NCBI RefSeq assembly: GCF_029891735.1
Contig: NZ_JANQDH010000071.1
Span: forward strand, 1 to 36,954
Direction of reading: 5' to 3'
Length of the DNA: 36,954 nt
From: Chrysosporum bergii ANA360D
GTDB lineage: Bacteria > Cyanobacteriota > Cyanobacteriia > Cyanobacteriales > Nostocaceae
Shown one piece after another: positions 28,711 through 36,738 of this stretch (positions are counted from its first letter, which is position 1; each line of letters starts with the position of its first letter). The translations under genes and the position numbers were made by a program. The notes below the pieces were generated by a model. It saw nothing but the letters and a program-made list of their open reading frames with translations, searched no databases and was not told the origin of the DNA.

Positions 28711-29375
28711 AAATACATAAAGAGGAGCAGCTCAGTGATAAGCTGGCAGAGGAACTTGCATGGCGAAAAATTGAGTTATCAGCATTGAAAGCTATGATTA
28801 ATTTAAAGTCGTTATCTCCAGTAAAAAATAAGGCATTACTTCGTAGTGGAATCACGATGCTCTATGCTCATTGGGAGGGATTTATCAAAGTATCAGCCAA
28901 TAGTTATTTAGAATTTGTTGCTATGCAGAATCTTTCTTATAAACAGCTTTCTAATAATTTTATAGCATTGTCCATGAAAGATAAATTAGATCAAGCAAAT
29001 CAAACTAATAAGGCAACTATATATAATGAAATTGCAGAATTTTTTCTCACAAGAATGGGTGAACGTATTTCCATAAAATATCGAAATAGAATTACCACAT
29101 CTAATTTATCCTCATCAGTTTTTAAAGATATAGTCTATATGCTTGGGTTAGATTACAGTTTTTATGAATCAAAAGAAACTATCATAGATAAAAAATTACT
29201 AGAAAAAAGAAATACCATAGCTCACGGAAATTATCTGGATATCAATGAACAAGAATACGATGAGTTGCATACACAAATAATCACAATAATGGATCATTTT
29301 CGGAATCAAATAGATAATTGTGCATCTACAAAACAATATTGTCGGCCAGGTCAATCTATGACCTCACCGGAATAA
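28707..29375 (+). CDS. MAE_28990/MAE_18760-like HEPN protein, second gene of the module
   Basis: This 222-residue helical protein begins with LAWRKIELSALKAMI and continues NKALLRSGITMLYAHWEGFI, the opening helices of the MAE_28990-type HEPN family. The signature comes late: KRNTIAHGNYLDI at 167-179, giving R168-x4-H173, the catalytic RNase motif of HEPN toxins. The ATG overlaps the stop of the DUF262 gene by four bases, so the pair is almost certainly co-translated. The family was described from cyanobacteria as a predicted ribonuclease in toxin or defence contexts. RNA cleavage triggered by the DUF262 partner is plausible but not shown. It is very A+T-rich and ends 27 bases before the convergent recQ stop. 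Confidence 0.85.
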   Translation: MKIHKEEQLSDKLAEELAWRKIELSALKAMINLKSLSPVKNKALLRSGITMLYAHWEGFIKVSANSYLEFVAMQNLSYKQLSNNFIALSMKDKLDQANQTNKATIYNEIAEFFLTRMGERISIKYRNRITTSNLSSSVFKDIVYMLGLDYSFYESKETIIDKKLLEKRNTIAHGNYLDINEQEYDELHTQIITIMDHFRNQIDNCASTKQYCRPGQSMTSPE

Positions 29376-29402
29376 TATAAATATTTGAGTAGATGAGGCT
29401 GA

Positions 29403-30857
29403 CTAATGACTATTCTGGCAATTATCACAATGACCACAACGCCAGTTAGCAGCTTCTTGGTCAAAACCAAAGGCGTTTAACAAAAACTGCCAACGACATT
29501 TTTTAGTGGTTAAATATTGATACATTTGTTTACTACCTGGTAATTGTGTGATTGGCTTATTTTTTACCTCTGAATCAATGGTGTAATGAAAAGGATCAAG
29601 CCAATTTAATTGACCACTGGTGTGGAGTAATGCTAAAGCCACGGCGGCATCACGAAATTCACTGGTAACTGCATTGACATCTCCTTGTTTAGGTAATTGT
29701 TTCATCAATTGCTGGGCTGTGCGTTGTTGCTGTTGTACTTGTTGGTGAAAAAACTGCTGTCTTTGTTTATCCTCTGGATCTAACCAACCTGTTGGTTCAC
29801 TGATTAAAGTTAATGCTTCTGCTGGTTTTCCATCTCGTCCAGCCCGGCCAATTTCTTGCACATATTCAGATATCAAGTGTGGTGCGTGATAGTGAACCAC
29901 CCAGCGCACATCTGATTTATTTATCCCCATACCAAAAGCACAGGTACTAACCACAAAGGGAATTTGACCACTTAACCATCTATTTTCTATGTCCCTGCGT
30001 TCTGTAGCACCCAGTCCACCATGATAACTAGCTGTGGTGTAACTTTTTTCTGCTAACCATGCGGCTAAATCTTCGCTATTTTTTCTGGTGCGAACATAAA
30101 TTAATCCCCATTGGTTGGGTCGATTGTGAATAAATTTTAATAATTGCTGTTTTCTGTGGCGTGGTGTCCAAGCTATGCGGACAGTGAGATGTAAATTAGG
30201 GCGGTAGGGATTTAAGCGAAAAATCTCTGGTTGTTGTAATTGTAAAACTTTTTCAATAATTTTTTGGGACGGGGGGTCAGCAGTGGCGGTAAAAGCAGCA
30301 ATACTGATTTTTGTTCCTGGTGGTTTTAATTGCAGTAGTGCGGGTCTGACTGCACCTAATCTGCTATAAGCCGGGCGGAATGTATCCCCCCACTGCACTA
30401 AACAATGGGCTTCATCTAATATCAAACCATTAATTTTTAATTGTGGATGGGACAGCCTTTCCCAGACTGGGGGACTCAATAAGGTTTCTGGGGATAGGTA
30501 TAGTAGTCTGAGTTGTTGTTTTTCTAGGGCTTGTAGTGTCCTGCGCCGTTGATGGGAGGGTAATTGACTATGCAACAGTGCGGCTTTTTGTTGGCGCTCA
30601 AGTAGTTCCTGGACTTGGTTTTCCATGAGTGCAACTAAGGGGGAAACTACTAAAGTTAATCCGGTTTGTAGCAGTGCGGGTAGTTGAAAACAAATTGATT
30701 TACCACTACCTGTGGGCATGATAATCAAGGCATCTTTTTTTGTTAATAAACTCCTGATTATTTCGCCTTGGGGGGGACGAAAATCATTATAACCCCAAAT
30801 TTGTTGAAAAGCAGCCAGCACTGCCTGCCAAGATGTATTTACAGGTGGATTAAGCAT
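29403..30857 (-). CDS. recQ: RecQ-family ATP-dependent DNA helicase
   Basis: This is a 3'-5' helicase of recombination and replication repair. Residues (from the chosen start): FRPPQGEIIRSLL, Walker A MPTGSGKS (47-54), VVSPLVALMENQV, DEAHC (148-152), AFTATADPP, YHGGLGATERRDIE, CAFGMGINKSDVRWVVHYH and motif VI QEIGRAGRDG. The zinc-binding cysteines at the C-terminus (C454, C474, C477, C480) are intact. It has no HRDC domain, so it is a short RecQ of about 484 residues. I placed the start at ATG 30857: the longer frame to 30911 would place a terminator hairpin with eight Ts inside the protein. It lies downstream of leuA on the same strand. Confidence 0.94.
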   Translation of the reverse strand: MLNPPVNTSWQAVLAAFQQIWGYNDFRPPQGEIIRSLLTKKDALIIMPTGSGKSICFQLPALLQTGLTLVVSPLVALMENQVQELLERQQKAALLHSQLPSHQRRRTLQALEKQQLRLLYLSPETLLSPPVWERLSHPQLKINGLILDEAHCLVQWGDTFRPAYSRLGAVRPALLQLKPPGTKISIAAFTATADPPSQKIIEKVLQLQQPEIFRLNPYRPNLHLTVRIAWTPRHRKQQLLKFIHNRPNQWGLIYVRTRKNSEDLAAWLAEKSYTTASYHGGLGATERRDIENRWLSGQIPFVVSTCAFGMGINKSDVRWVVHYHAPHLISEYVQEIGRAGRDGKPAEALTLISEPTGWLDPEDKQRQQFFHQQVQQQQRTAQQLMKQLPKQGDVNAVTSEFRDAAVALALLHTSGQLNWLDPFHYTIDSEVKNKPITQLPGSKQMYQYLTTKKCRWQFLLNAFGFDQEAANWRCGHCDNCQNSH

Positions 30858-30878
30858 AATTTTTATCAAAGCTTGGGC

Positions 30879-30903
30879 AAAAAAAAGGCGGGGAAAACCC
30901 ACC
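30879..30903 (-). terminator. Intrinsic terminator of leuA
   Basis: On the minus strand GGTGGG (30903-30898) pairs with CCCGCC (30892-30887), one T-G pair, around TTTTC, followed directly by eight Ts (30886-30879). It lies 28 bases after the leuA stop and just before the recQ start at 30857. Confidence 0.75.
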
Positions 30904-30930
30904 ACCATCATTAAACCAGATATTTTGTTG

Positions 30931-32535
30931 TTATACCTTATATGTTTTTAGCTCTTGTTGCTTGTCTTTGGTTTGCAAAGCTGCGTAGAGGCGATTCAGG
31001 GCATTAATATAAGCTTGGGCAGAAGCAACAATGATATCTGTGTTGGCTGCATGACCGGAAAATACTCTGGAGTCATGTCGTAAACGAATGGTGACTTCCC
31101 CTATGGCATCAATTCCGGCTGTGACTGACTGTACAGAAAACTCGATTAATTGGTTAGGTACATTGACTACACGGTTAATTGCTTTATAAACTGCGTCTAC
31201 TGGTCCGGTACCGATGGCTGCATCAGTTAATTCTTCTCCCTCTGGGGTGCGGATGGTGACTGTAGCTGTGGGACGAGCATTACTACCGCAGGTAATTTGT
31301 ACTAACTCCACTCGGAACAGGTCCGGGGCTTGTTGAATTTCATCGTTGACAATGGCTTCTAAATCCCGATCAGAAATTTCTTTCTTTTTGTCGGCTACTT
31401 CTTTGAATCTGACAAATGCTTTGTTTAATTCGGTTTCTGAGAGTTCAAAGCCTAATTGCACTAAACGTGTACGGAAGGCGTTTCTGCCGGAATGTTTGCC
31501 TAATACTATTTGATTGTCTGTCAGACCAATCAATTGAGCGTCCATGATTTCGTAGGTGAGCTTGTTTTTTAGCACTCCGTCTTGGTGAATACCGGACTCA
31601 TGAGCAAAGGCGTTGGCTCCCACTATGGCTTTGTTGGGTTGTACTAACATTCCCGTTAAGTTAGAAACTAGCCGGGAGGTTTTATAAATTTGCCGGGTGT
31701 CTATGTTGGTCAGGGGTTCTTCTGAGTCTGCTGGTCTACCCAAGTAAGGGTTGAAATATTGTCGCCGCACGTGTAGAGCCATGACCAATTCTTCTAGTGA
31801 GGCGTTACCCGCTCGCTCACCAATGCCGTTGATGGTACATTCTAACTGTGTGGCACCATTTTTGATGGCTTCTAGGAAGTTGGCAACTGCTAGACCTAAA
31901 TCGTTATGTCCGTGTACGGAAATAATGGCTTGGTCAATGTTGGGGACATGATCTTTAATGCCTTTAATCATTGCCCCAAATTCACTGGGGGTTAAGTATC
32001 CCACGGTGTCAGGAATGTTAATTGTTGTTGCTCCTGCTGCGATCGCCTGCTCTAATACTTGATAGAGAAATTCCGGGTCAGAACGGGCCGCGTCCATGGG
32101 TGAAAATTCCACATCTGTCATGAATGACTTGGCATAAGCCACCATTTCTGTGGCGATGGCTAACACTTCTGCCCTTGATTTCCGCAGTTGATATTCTAAA
32201 TGAATATCTGAAGTGGAAATGAATGTGTGAATCCTGCCGTGGACTGCTGGTTTTAATGCTTCAGCTGCTGCTTCAATATCTGCCTTAATGGCTCGGGCTA
32301 AACTACAGATTACCGGACCTTCTTCTGTGCCCACTATTTGGGCAATTTTTCTGACAGCTTCAAAGTCTCCCGGACTGGCAAAGGCAAAACCCGCTTCGAT
32401 GACATCCACACCTAACCGGGATAGTTGCTTGGCGATCGCTAGTTTTTCATCTATATTTAGTGTAGCTCCGGGGCATTGTTCTCCATCTCTGAGTGTGGTA
32501 TCAAAAATGATAATTTTCCCTGGTTTCCTGGTCAT
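30931..32535 (-). CDS. leuA: 2-isopropylmalate synthase (LeuA)
   Basis: LeuA condenses acetyl-CoA with 2-oxoisovalerate in the first step of leucine synthesis. The 534-residue protein has the HMGL-like TIM barrel with [17 protein letters not shown] near the N-terminus (D12 metal ligand), [11 protein letters not shown]-like [16 protein letters not shown] (metal His208, His210) and [18 protein letters not shown]. The C-terminal LeuA allosteric domain follows (about 390-520), including [17 protein letters not shown] and [14 protein letters not shown], for leucine feedback. The start is ATG 32535: it has AGGAGG 4 bases upstream, whereas the frame's GTG at 32559 has none. An intrinsic terminator follows the stop. 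Confidence 0.97.
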   Translation of the reverse strand: MTRKPGKIIIFDTTLRDGEQCPGATLNIDEKLAIAKQLSRLGVDVIEAGFAFASPGDFEAVRKIAQIVGTEEGPVICSLARAIKADIEAAAEALKPAVHGRIHTFISTSDIHLEYQLRKSRAEVLAIATEMVAYAKSFMTDVEFSPMDAARSDPEFLYQVLEQAIAAGATTINIPDTVGYLTPSEFGAMIKGIKDHVPNIDQAIISVHGHNDLGLAVANFLEAIKNGATQLECTINGIGERAGNASLEELVMALHVRRQYFNPYLGRPADSEEPLTNIDTRQIYKTSRLVSNLTGMLVQPNKAIVGANAFAHESGIHQDGVLKNKLTYEIMDAQLIGLTDNQIVLGKHSGRNAFRTRLVQLGFELSETELNKAFVRFKEVADKKKEISDRDLEAIVNDEIQQAPDLFRVELVQITCGSNARPTATVTIRTPEGEELTDAAIGTGPVDAVYKAINRVVNVPNQLIEFSVQSVTAGIDAIGEVTIRLRHDSRVFSGHAANTDIIVASAQAYINALNRLYAALQTKDKQQELKTYKV

Positions 32536-32539
32536 GTTT

Positions 32540-32545
32540 CCTCCT
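32540..32545 (-). promoter_or_regulatory. Strong Shine-Dalgarno deciding the leuA start
   Basis: The minus strand reads CCAGGAGGAAACATG, a perfect AGGAGG 4 bases before the ATG at 32535. It excludes the upstream GTG and is one of the few strong ribosome-binding sites in this window. Confidence 0.8.
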
Positions 32546-32623
32546 GGTTGAGTTCTCACTGCCTAAAATATCTTGAACCTTAGTTTTTTTTACCTTTAAG
32601 ATTGTAAATATTTGCTAAGATCA

Positions 32624-33145
32624 CTAACCTTCTAGTTTTTCTATACTGTCTCTAATATCATTTAAGTCAATATATCTATCCGTAGCGTTACGTAATTCTC
32701 TGGCTATCATTCCTTCCGTTGATACTACTGTAATATGTGTGTTTTTTGAGCGTAATAGTTCTATCGCTCTTTCAAAATCGCCATCACCACTGAATAAAAC
32801 TACTCGATCATACTGATCTACTGTATTAAACATATCTACCACAATTTCAATATCTAAATTAGCTTTTTGGGAATAGCGGCCAGAGGAATCATCATAATAT
32901 TCTTTAAGAATTTTGGTTCTCACTGTATATCCTAAGCTAATTAAAGCATCTCTGAAACCTCGTTGATCCTGTGGGTCTTTTAACCCAGTATACCAGAAAG
33001 CATTAATTAAAGTTGTGTCTGGTTGCTCGTGTTTAAAATAGTCTAATACTCGTCTGGGGTCAAAAAACCAGCCATTTTTTTGTTGAGCATAGAACATATT
33101 GTTTCCGTCTACAAAAATAGACAGACGATTCATTGGGGAACCCAT
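32624..33145 (-). CDS. labA: LabA-like NYN/PIN-fold protein
   Basis: This is a DUF88/NYN-domain protein of about 173 residues. RLSIFVDGNNMFYAQQKNGW opens with the first conserved aspartate (D13), LDIEIVVDMF carries D98 and D104, and VVLFSGDGDFERAIELL carries D121 and D123. These acidic residues form the metal site of PIN-like nucleases. The sequence resembles cyanobacterial LabA, a protein implicated in negative feedback in the circadian clock output of Synechococcus; whether this protein does the same here is inference. I chose ATG 33145; GTG 33157 and ATG 33133 are alternatives. It lies 88 bases upstream of leuA on the same strand. Confidence 0.88.
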   Translation of the reverse strand: MGSPMNRLSIFVDGNNMFYAQQKNGWFFDPRRVLDYFKHEQPDTTLINAFWYTGLKDPQDQRGFRDALISLGYTVRTKILKEYYDDSSGRYSQKANLDIEIVVDMFNTVDQYDRVVLFSGDGDFERAIELLRSKNTHITVVSTEGMIARELRNATDRYIDLNDIRDSIEKLEG

Positions 33146-34234
33146 ACAAAAATACACCTAACAAATAGAAAAGTAACTAGATTGGACAATAGATTATAGC
33201 AATTCTCAAATGATAAACTTGCTAAAGTTTCGATAACAGGGTTTTATGTATAGCTTTTATCTTACCTCTTATGTTTCCTAAAATTATTGAAAATATTGGA
33301 CTTAAGATTTTGGCGCTTGAGCCTTTTTCTCTTGACCAGTTTCAGAAACACCCTGTGATTAAAATCTATCAATAAACTTGCCTGATTAACCTGATTAATG
33401 GCATATTTGGTGAGCAAACTGTCCAGTTTACTGCTAAAGAGGTAAGTCATAGGTCTTGGGCTACAATAGGCGCTAATCATCATCTATAGTGTTCTGCATC
33501 CATAAAAGTATCAATTTGATGGTTTTGGTGACAGATTGGTCAGTGACATGACAACAAATTCCTCTTAGACAGATTCTAGGAGGCTTACCCGTGCTTTGAG
33601 AAAATCAAATCTTACCGCCACTAACTGCTGAGGCGGCGTTTTTCCCGCTCCAGTTGGTAGCAGAATCACAGGTTTGATCTCACTCAAGGGATAAGTTGGG
33701 TAAGATTTGGGCTAAAACTCTAGCCAATGGAAATTTGTTCACCCATGTGTGGTCAAAAATATAAAAGAGATTACACCAGTATAATTTTATCATTTAAGTG
33801 TTATTTCAATGTATGTGTAGTAAAAACAGCCCACAAATAAATAAAGTAGTAGAACGTCAATTAATTATTAACACAATATGGCAGAACAACATACATCTAC
33901 CTTAACCAAAAAAAAATACCTGTCTCCTGGGAAATCACCCCGGCTAAATCGACACAAGCCAGTCAGAGAGCCAAATAACAGTACGCTAATGGGGCTTTAA
34001 GGCTATTTGCTGACCGTCTCTGCTGGGCTTTAGCTTTAATTGGGGGCAAAACCCGGACCTGTCTACATTTGTTAACTGCGTGAATCGTAAGTACCTCCAG
34101 AAAATATAGTAACTTTGACAATTGATAATCAGGTTATATTAACCCCTAAACAGTAATATAGAACAAATCGGCAACCGGATGTATACTTCTCACCACTGAA
34201 ATCTTGTTGGTTTAGTCTCATACCACTGGGTAGT
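33146..34234. other. Roughly 1.1-kb interval holding only remnants
   Basis: No convincing intact gene lies here. A broken plus-strand reading frame occupies 33271-33489 (listed separately). At 33878-34000 an ATG-started 40-codon frame (MAEQHTSTLTKKKYLS...) could be the N-terminus of a decayed gene, since its downstream sequence stays readable in another frame to about 34082 (ALRLFADRLCWALALIGGKT). At 33565-33720 the minus strand is open for about 50 codons but has no start codon. A minus-strand 73-codon frame at 33262-33483 is Lys/Arg-rich, overlaps the broken plus-strand frame, and is probably spurious. No tRNA was recognised. Confidence 0.5.
33271..33489 (+). pseudogene. Unidentified broken gene end with one in-frame stop
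   Basis: One frame runs from ATG 33271 to TAG 33487-33489 with a single TAA at 33373-33375. The first part reads IIENIGLKILALEPFSLDQF; after the stop it continues TAKEVSHRSWATIGANHHL. Both halves have normal amino acid composition and lie in the same frame, which suggests one former coding sequence. I do not recognise the family, so no function is given. Confidence 0.35.
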
Positions 34235-34942
34235 TCATAGCTGGGGGGTGGTTACAGATGCAGGTCTAGCAGCTTTTAACTCCTCCTGCAACATTTTTGC
34301 ATAAATGCTCGGCAAAGAACTACTAATAGAATTAGTTTCTATACCGTATCCCAAACTCGTCCAAGTGGGGGATAGTAGCCGCAAAACATCCTTAATTTTG
34401 CCTTTTTGCAAAAGTTGAGAAATGTCAGTTCCCCAGACTTTTGTATCTTTTAACCAACCGTAAACCACTATATCTTGATATTGAGCCTCAAAGCTATAAC
34501 TAGACCAAAACATTAGTTTGGGGGGGTGGGGATGATAGCGAGGGGCGATTTCAAACCAAGTACGATTGATAATTTGATATCTCCCAGCAGCAGTGGAACA
34601 ATTACCTTTATTTGGTCCTGTGACAATGGTGACACATATCTCCGGATGGCGGCGGAGGTCTTGGACTTGTTGACCACCATACAAAAGAGAATAAGGACGA
34701 TTACCATTGGCTTCACTGGCGGAGATGGTTCGCATCAAAGCACGAATATAAGGATCACCCCCCTGCATGACTAAGGGCGGTTGTTGAACTGTAAATATAG
34801 GATCGCCGGGGTGCAAATCGCCATGTATATACCACTGCAACAAATAAACAAAGCCAAGCAGAGCGGCCACGGGGCCGATGAGATGTTCAACGCCTTTGAG
34901 TTTAAAACCTTTCAGTGTCAGACTCCTTGACCGAAATATCAA
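34235..34942 (-). CDS. Lysozyme-like (phage-endolysin/GH104-type) membrane-anchored hydrolase
   Basis: This 235-residue protein has a single N-terminal membrane helix (about 20-38, LIGPVAALLGFVYLLQWYI) and an extracytoplasmic domain resembling lambda-endolysin-type muramidases. ALMRTISASEANG gives a candidate catalytic glutamate (E77), YSLLYGGQQV follows, and NKGNCSTAAGRYQIINRTW matches the conserved S-T-A-A-G-x-Y-Q block. It probably cleaves peptidoglycan glycan strands at the periplasmic face. The first codon is TTG (34942), and no ATG or GTG start lies nearby that would keep the membrane helix; the true start may differ. It is not next to phage genes, so it is likely a chromosomal wall enzyme. 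Confidence 0.78.
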   Translation of the reverse strand: MIFRSRSLTLKGFKLKGVEHLIGPVAALLGFVYLLQWYIHGDLHPGDPIFTVQQPPLVMQGGDPYIRALMRTISASEANGNRPYSLLYGGQQVQDLRRHPEICVTIVTGPNKGNCSTAAGRYQIINRTWFEIAPRYHPHPPKLMFWSSYSFEAQYQDIVVYGWLKDTKVWGTDISQLLQKGKIKDVLRLLSPTWTSLGYGIETNSISSSLPSIYAKMLQEELKAARPASVTTPQL

Positions 34943-35218
34943 CGGCGAGCAGAGCTACTGGCTTCAGACATGGGGGTTAGCCGTTAACGATTTAGCGATT
35001 TTAATCGCCTTCCCCATTCTTCAACTAATTCGCTTGCACTAATACCTCTAATTTTTGCTTATTCTCTGATATTCTACCATGCCCTAGGTGTTAAAACTAC
35101 GGTTGTTTTTGTTTTAACTTCATCATGAAGTATTGGTATATTTTTTAATCTTTTTTGTCCTTTCATGGTTGCCATTCTTAGATATACTATGTATACTAAG
35201 CTGCAAAAGTAATTTTGA

Positions 35219-35362
35219 ATCGTGCAAAGGCTACCGTCGGGTAGACGGGAAGTAACGCCAGTCGAGATGTTCCCTGTACTTCTATTGGACGTATGTCCGG
35301 CAAAAGCAAGGAACGTCAGTGAAGCTGGAATCCCCCGCCTAAAGCCGGGGGGAGTGTCAAAC
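35219..35362 (+). mobile_element. Right-end remnant of a TnpB (IS200/IS605-type) element
   Basis: One plus-strand frame reads LPSGRREVTPVEMFPVLLL, then ARNVSEAGIPRLKPGG. TPVEM followed by SEAGIP is the ending of many cyanobacterial TnpB proteins. The DNA continues into the usual right-end hairpin, CCCCCG...CGGGGG at 35332-35351, then GAGTGTCAA (35352-35360). The frame is closed by a TGA at 35216-35218, so the rest of tnpB is gone. In active elements this segment also encodes the 3' scaffold of the guide RNA (omega RNA). It abuts the stop codon of the SDR gene (35369-35371). Confidence 0.7.
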
Positions 35363-35368
35363 TCCCTT

Positions 35369-36028
35369 TTAAGCAACATTAGCAAATAGTTCTGCAAGGC
35401 TTTTGCCGGTGGCTTCTGGTTTAGCTATCACCTCCACCACTTTATTACGCGCCCCTAGCTCAAACAATGACTCAACGCAAACCTGAGCGACTTTTTGTCT
35501 AGGGATACTACCGTCAAATAATGTGTCAGCACCCTGCATAACGATGGTATCAGAGTTATTTTCGTTTTTTAACCCACCAGGGCGGACAATGGTATAAGTC
35601 AAACCGCTTTTTTGGATGTATTCTTCTGCTTGTTTTTTCCACAGCAAAATTAACCAAAACAGGTTTAAGGGATGGAATAACTGAGAAACACACAAAGACG
35701 ATACTAAAACAAAATGCTCAATTCCTTTGGTTTTGGCAGCATCGACTAAGTTTTGAGTTCCTTCAAAATCCACTTTATAGGGGCCAGTGGGGTCAAAACT
35801 GGGTTTTGCACCAGTGGCACATAGTAAAACAGTACTATCTCCTAAAGCGTTGTTCAGGCTTTCTGGTTGTAAGACATCCCCCACCACCATCTCCACATCA
35901 CTAGGTAAGATGCTTCTGGCTTTCTCTATGTCTCTGACTAATGCGCGGACGGGAATATTTCGCGCTCTTAGTTCTTGGACTATGCGGCGACCTGTTTCAC
36001 CCGTAGCCCCGGCTACAAATGCTTTCAT
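35369..36028 (-). CDS. Atypical short-chain dehydrogenase / NAD(P)-binding protein
   Basis: This 219-residue Rossmann-fold protein starts MKAFVAGATGETGRRIVQEL, with the GxxGxxG dinucleotide-binding motif (7-13). VEMVVGDVLQPESLNNAL and VLLCATGAKP are typical of atypical SDRs of the NmrA/Tic62-like group. The usual YxxxK is replaced by KKQAEEYIQKSGLTYTIVRPGG, as in that group. It probably binds NADP(H); its substrate is unknown. The gene ends 9 bases from a TnpB right-end remnant, which may have shaped its 3' end, although the C-terminus (GKSLAELFANVA) looks natural. A three-unit 11-bp repeat lies just upstream of its ATG. Confidence 0.9.
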   Translation of the reverse strand: MKAFVAGATGETGRRIVQELRARNIPVRALVRDIEKARSILPSDVEMVVGDVLQPESLNNALGDSTVLLCATGAKPSFDPTGPYKVDFEGTQNLVDAAKTKGIEHFVLVSSLCVSQLFHPLNLFWLILLWKKQAEEYIQKSGLTYTIVRPGGLKNENNSDTIVMQGADTLFDGSIPRQKVAQVCVESLFELGARNKVVEVIAKPEATGKSLAELFANVA

Positions 36029-36041
36029 AGCGTGTTTTTAG

Positions 36042-36074
36042 AGTTGAATATTAGTTGAATATTAGTTTAATATC
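36042..36074. repeat. Three-unit 11-bp tandem repeat upstream of the SDR gene
   Basis: AGTTGAATATT occurs twice in tandem, followed by AGTTTAATATC. It begins 14 bases from the SDR start codon, in the leader or promoter region. It may be a replication-slippage product. Confidence 0.6.
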
Positions 36075-36255
36075 TAATTCTAATCCTAACTGCTAGGGCA
36101 TGATGGGGCTAGTGGGGTAAAAATGGTGTTTGTTTTTACTTTTGTAGTCACTAGGGAACAGGGAATAAGTTTTGAGAAATCCTCAAAACCCTATTCCAGC
36201 ACCTTTTAACTTAGAAAGTAGAATAATCCTAGATAGATCAAGCATTTAACAGAAA

Positions 36256-36669
36256 TTAATCGGAAATGTGGACAACTAGTTCTCTAGTATGACTGCGCTG
36301 GCGATGTTCCCAAATATAAATCCCCTGCCAAGTTCCCAGTACTAAATGACCGCCATTGATGGGAATATGTTCAGATGTGTGAGTGAGTGCTGTACGGATG
36401 TGGGCTGGCATATCGTCCGCACCTTCAGCATTATGGATATATTGTCCTGATTCTGGCACCAGTTTGGCCATAAAGTTGGCTAGATCCACTAATACGTCTG
36501 GGTCTGCATTTTCTTGTATAACTAAGCTGGCGGAGGTGTGGCGCAAAAATAAGGTACAAAGGCCAGTTTCTACCCCCGATTCTGCCACTATGGCGGCAAT
36601 TTTGGCGGTGATGTTTTGAAAGTTTTTGCCGGTGGTAGGTATTTTTAGTAGCTTTTGGTAGTGAGGCAT
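36256..36669 (-). CDS. YjbQ-family protein (UPF0047, secondary thiamine-phosphate synthase-like)
   Basis: The 137-residue protein has every YjbQ block: CTLFLRHTSASLVIQENADP (residues 38-57), HNAEGADDMPAHIRTAL (79-95) and LVLGTWQGIYIWEHR (109-123). The family has weak thiamine-phosphate synthase activity in vitro and is widespread, but its biological role is not established. The conserved histidines and acidic residues probably bind a metal. It stands alone between the SDR gene and the IS200/IS605 element at the window edge. Confidence 0.95.
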   Translation of the reverse strand: MPHYQKLLKIPTTGKNFQNITAKIAAIVAESGVETGLCTLFLRHTSASLVIQENADPDVLVDLANFMAKLVPESGQYIHNAEGADDMPAHIRTALTHTSEHIPINGGHLVLGTWQGIYIWEHRQRSHTRELVVHISD

Positions 36670-36738
36670 TTTGATGTTGATGGACTATGGACGAATAATT
36701 TTCTAGTTAATCTCAGCTAACAAGCCCAATAAACCTTA

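Noticed and set aside
33262-33483. 73-codon minus-strand frame as a gene
   Set aside because: Lys/Arg/Asn-rich product from A+T-rich DNA, antisense to a more protein-like broken frame, with no ribosome-binding site.
33565-33720. Walker A-like string (LPTGAGKT) on the minus strand as an ATPase remnant
   Set aside because: Only about 50 codons, no start and no second motif nearby; one short motif is not enough.
35074-35397. 107-codon minus-strand frame over the TnpB remnant
   Set aside because: It is antisense to the TnpB tail and right-end hairpin and crosses the SDR stop; the plus-strand reading explains the sequence better.
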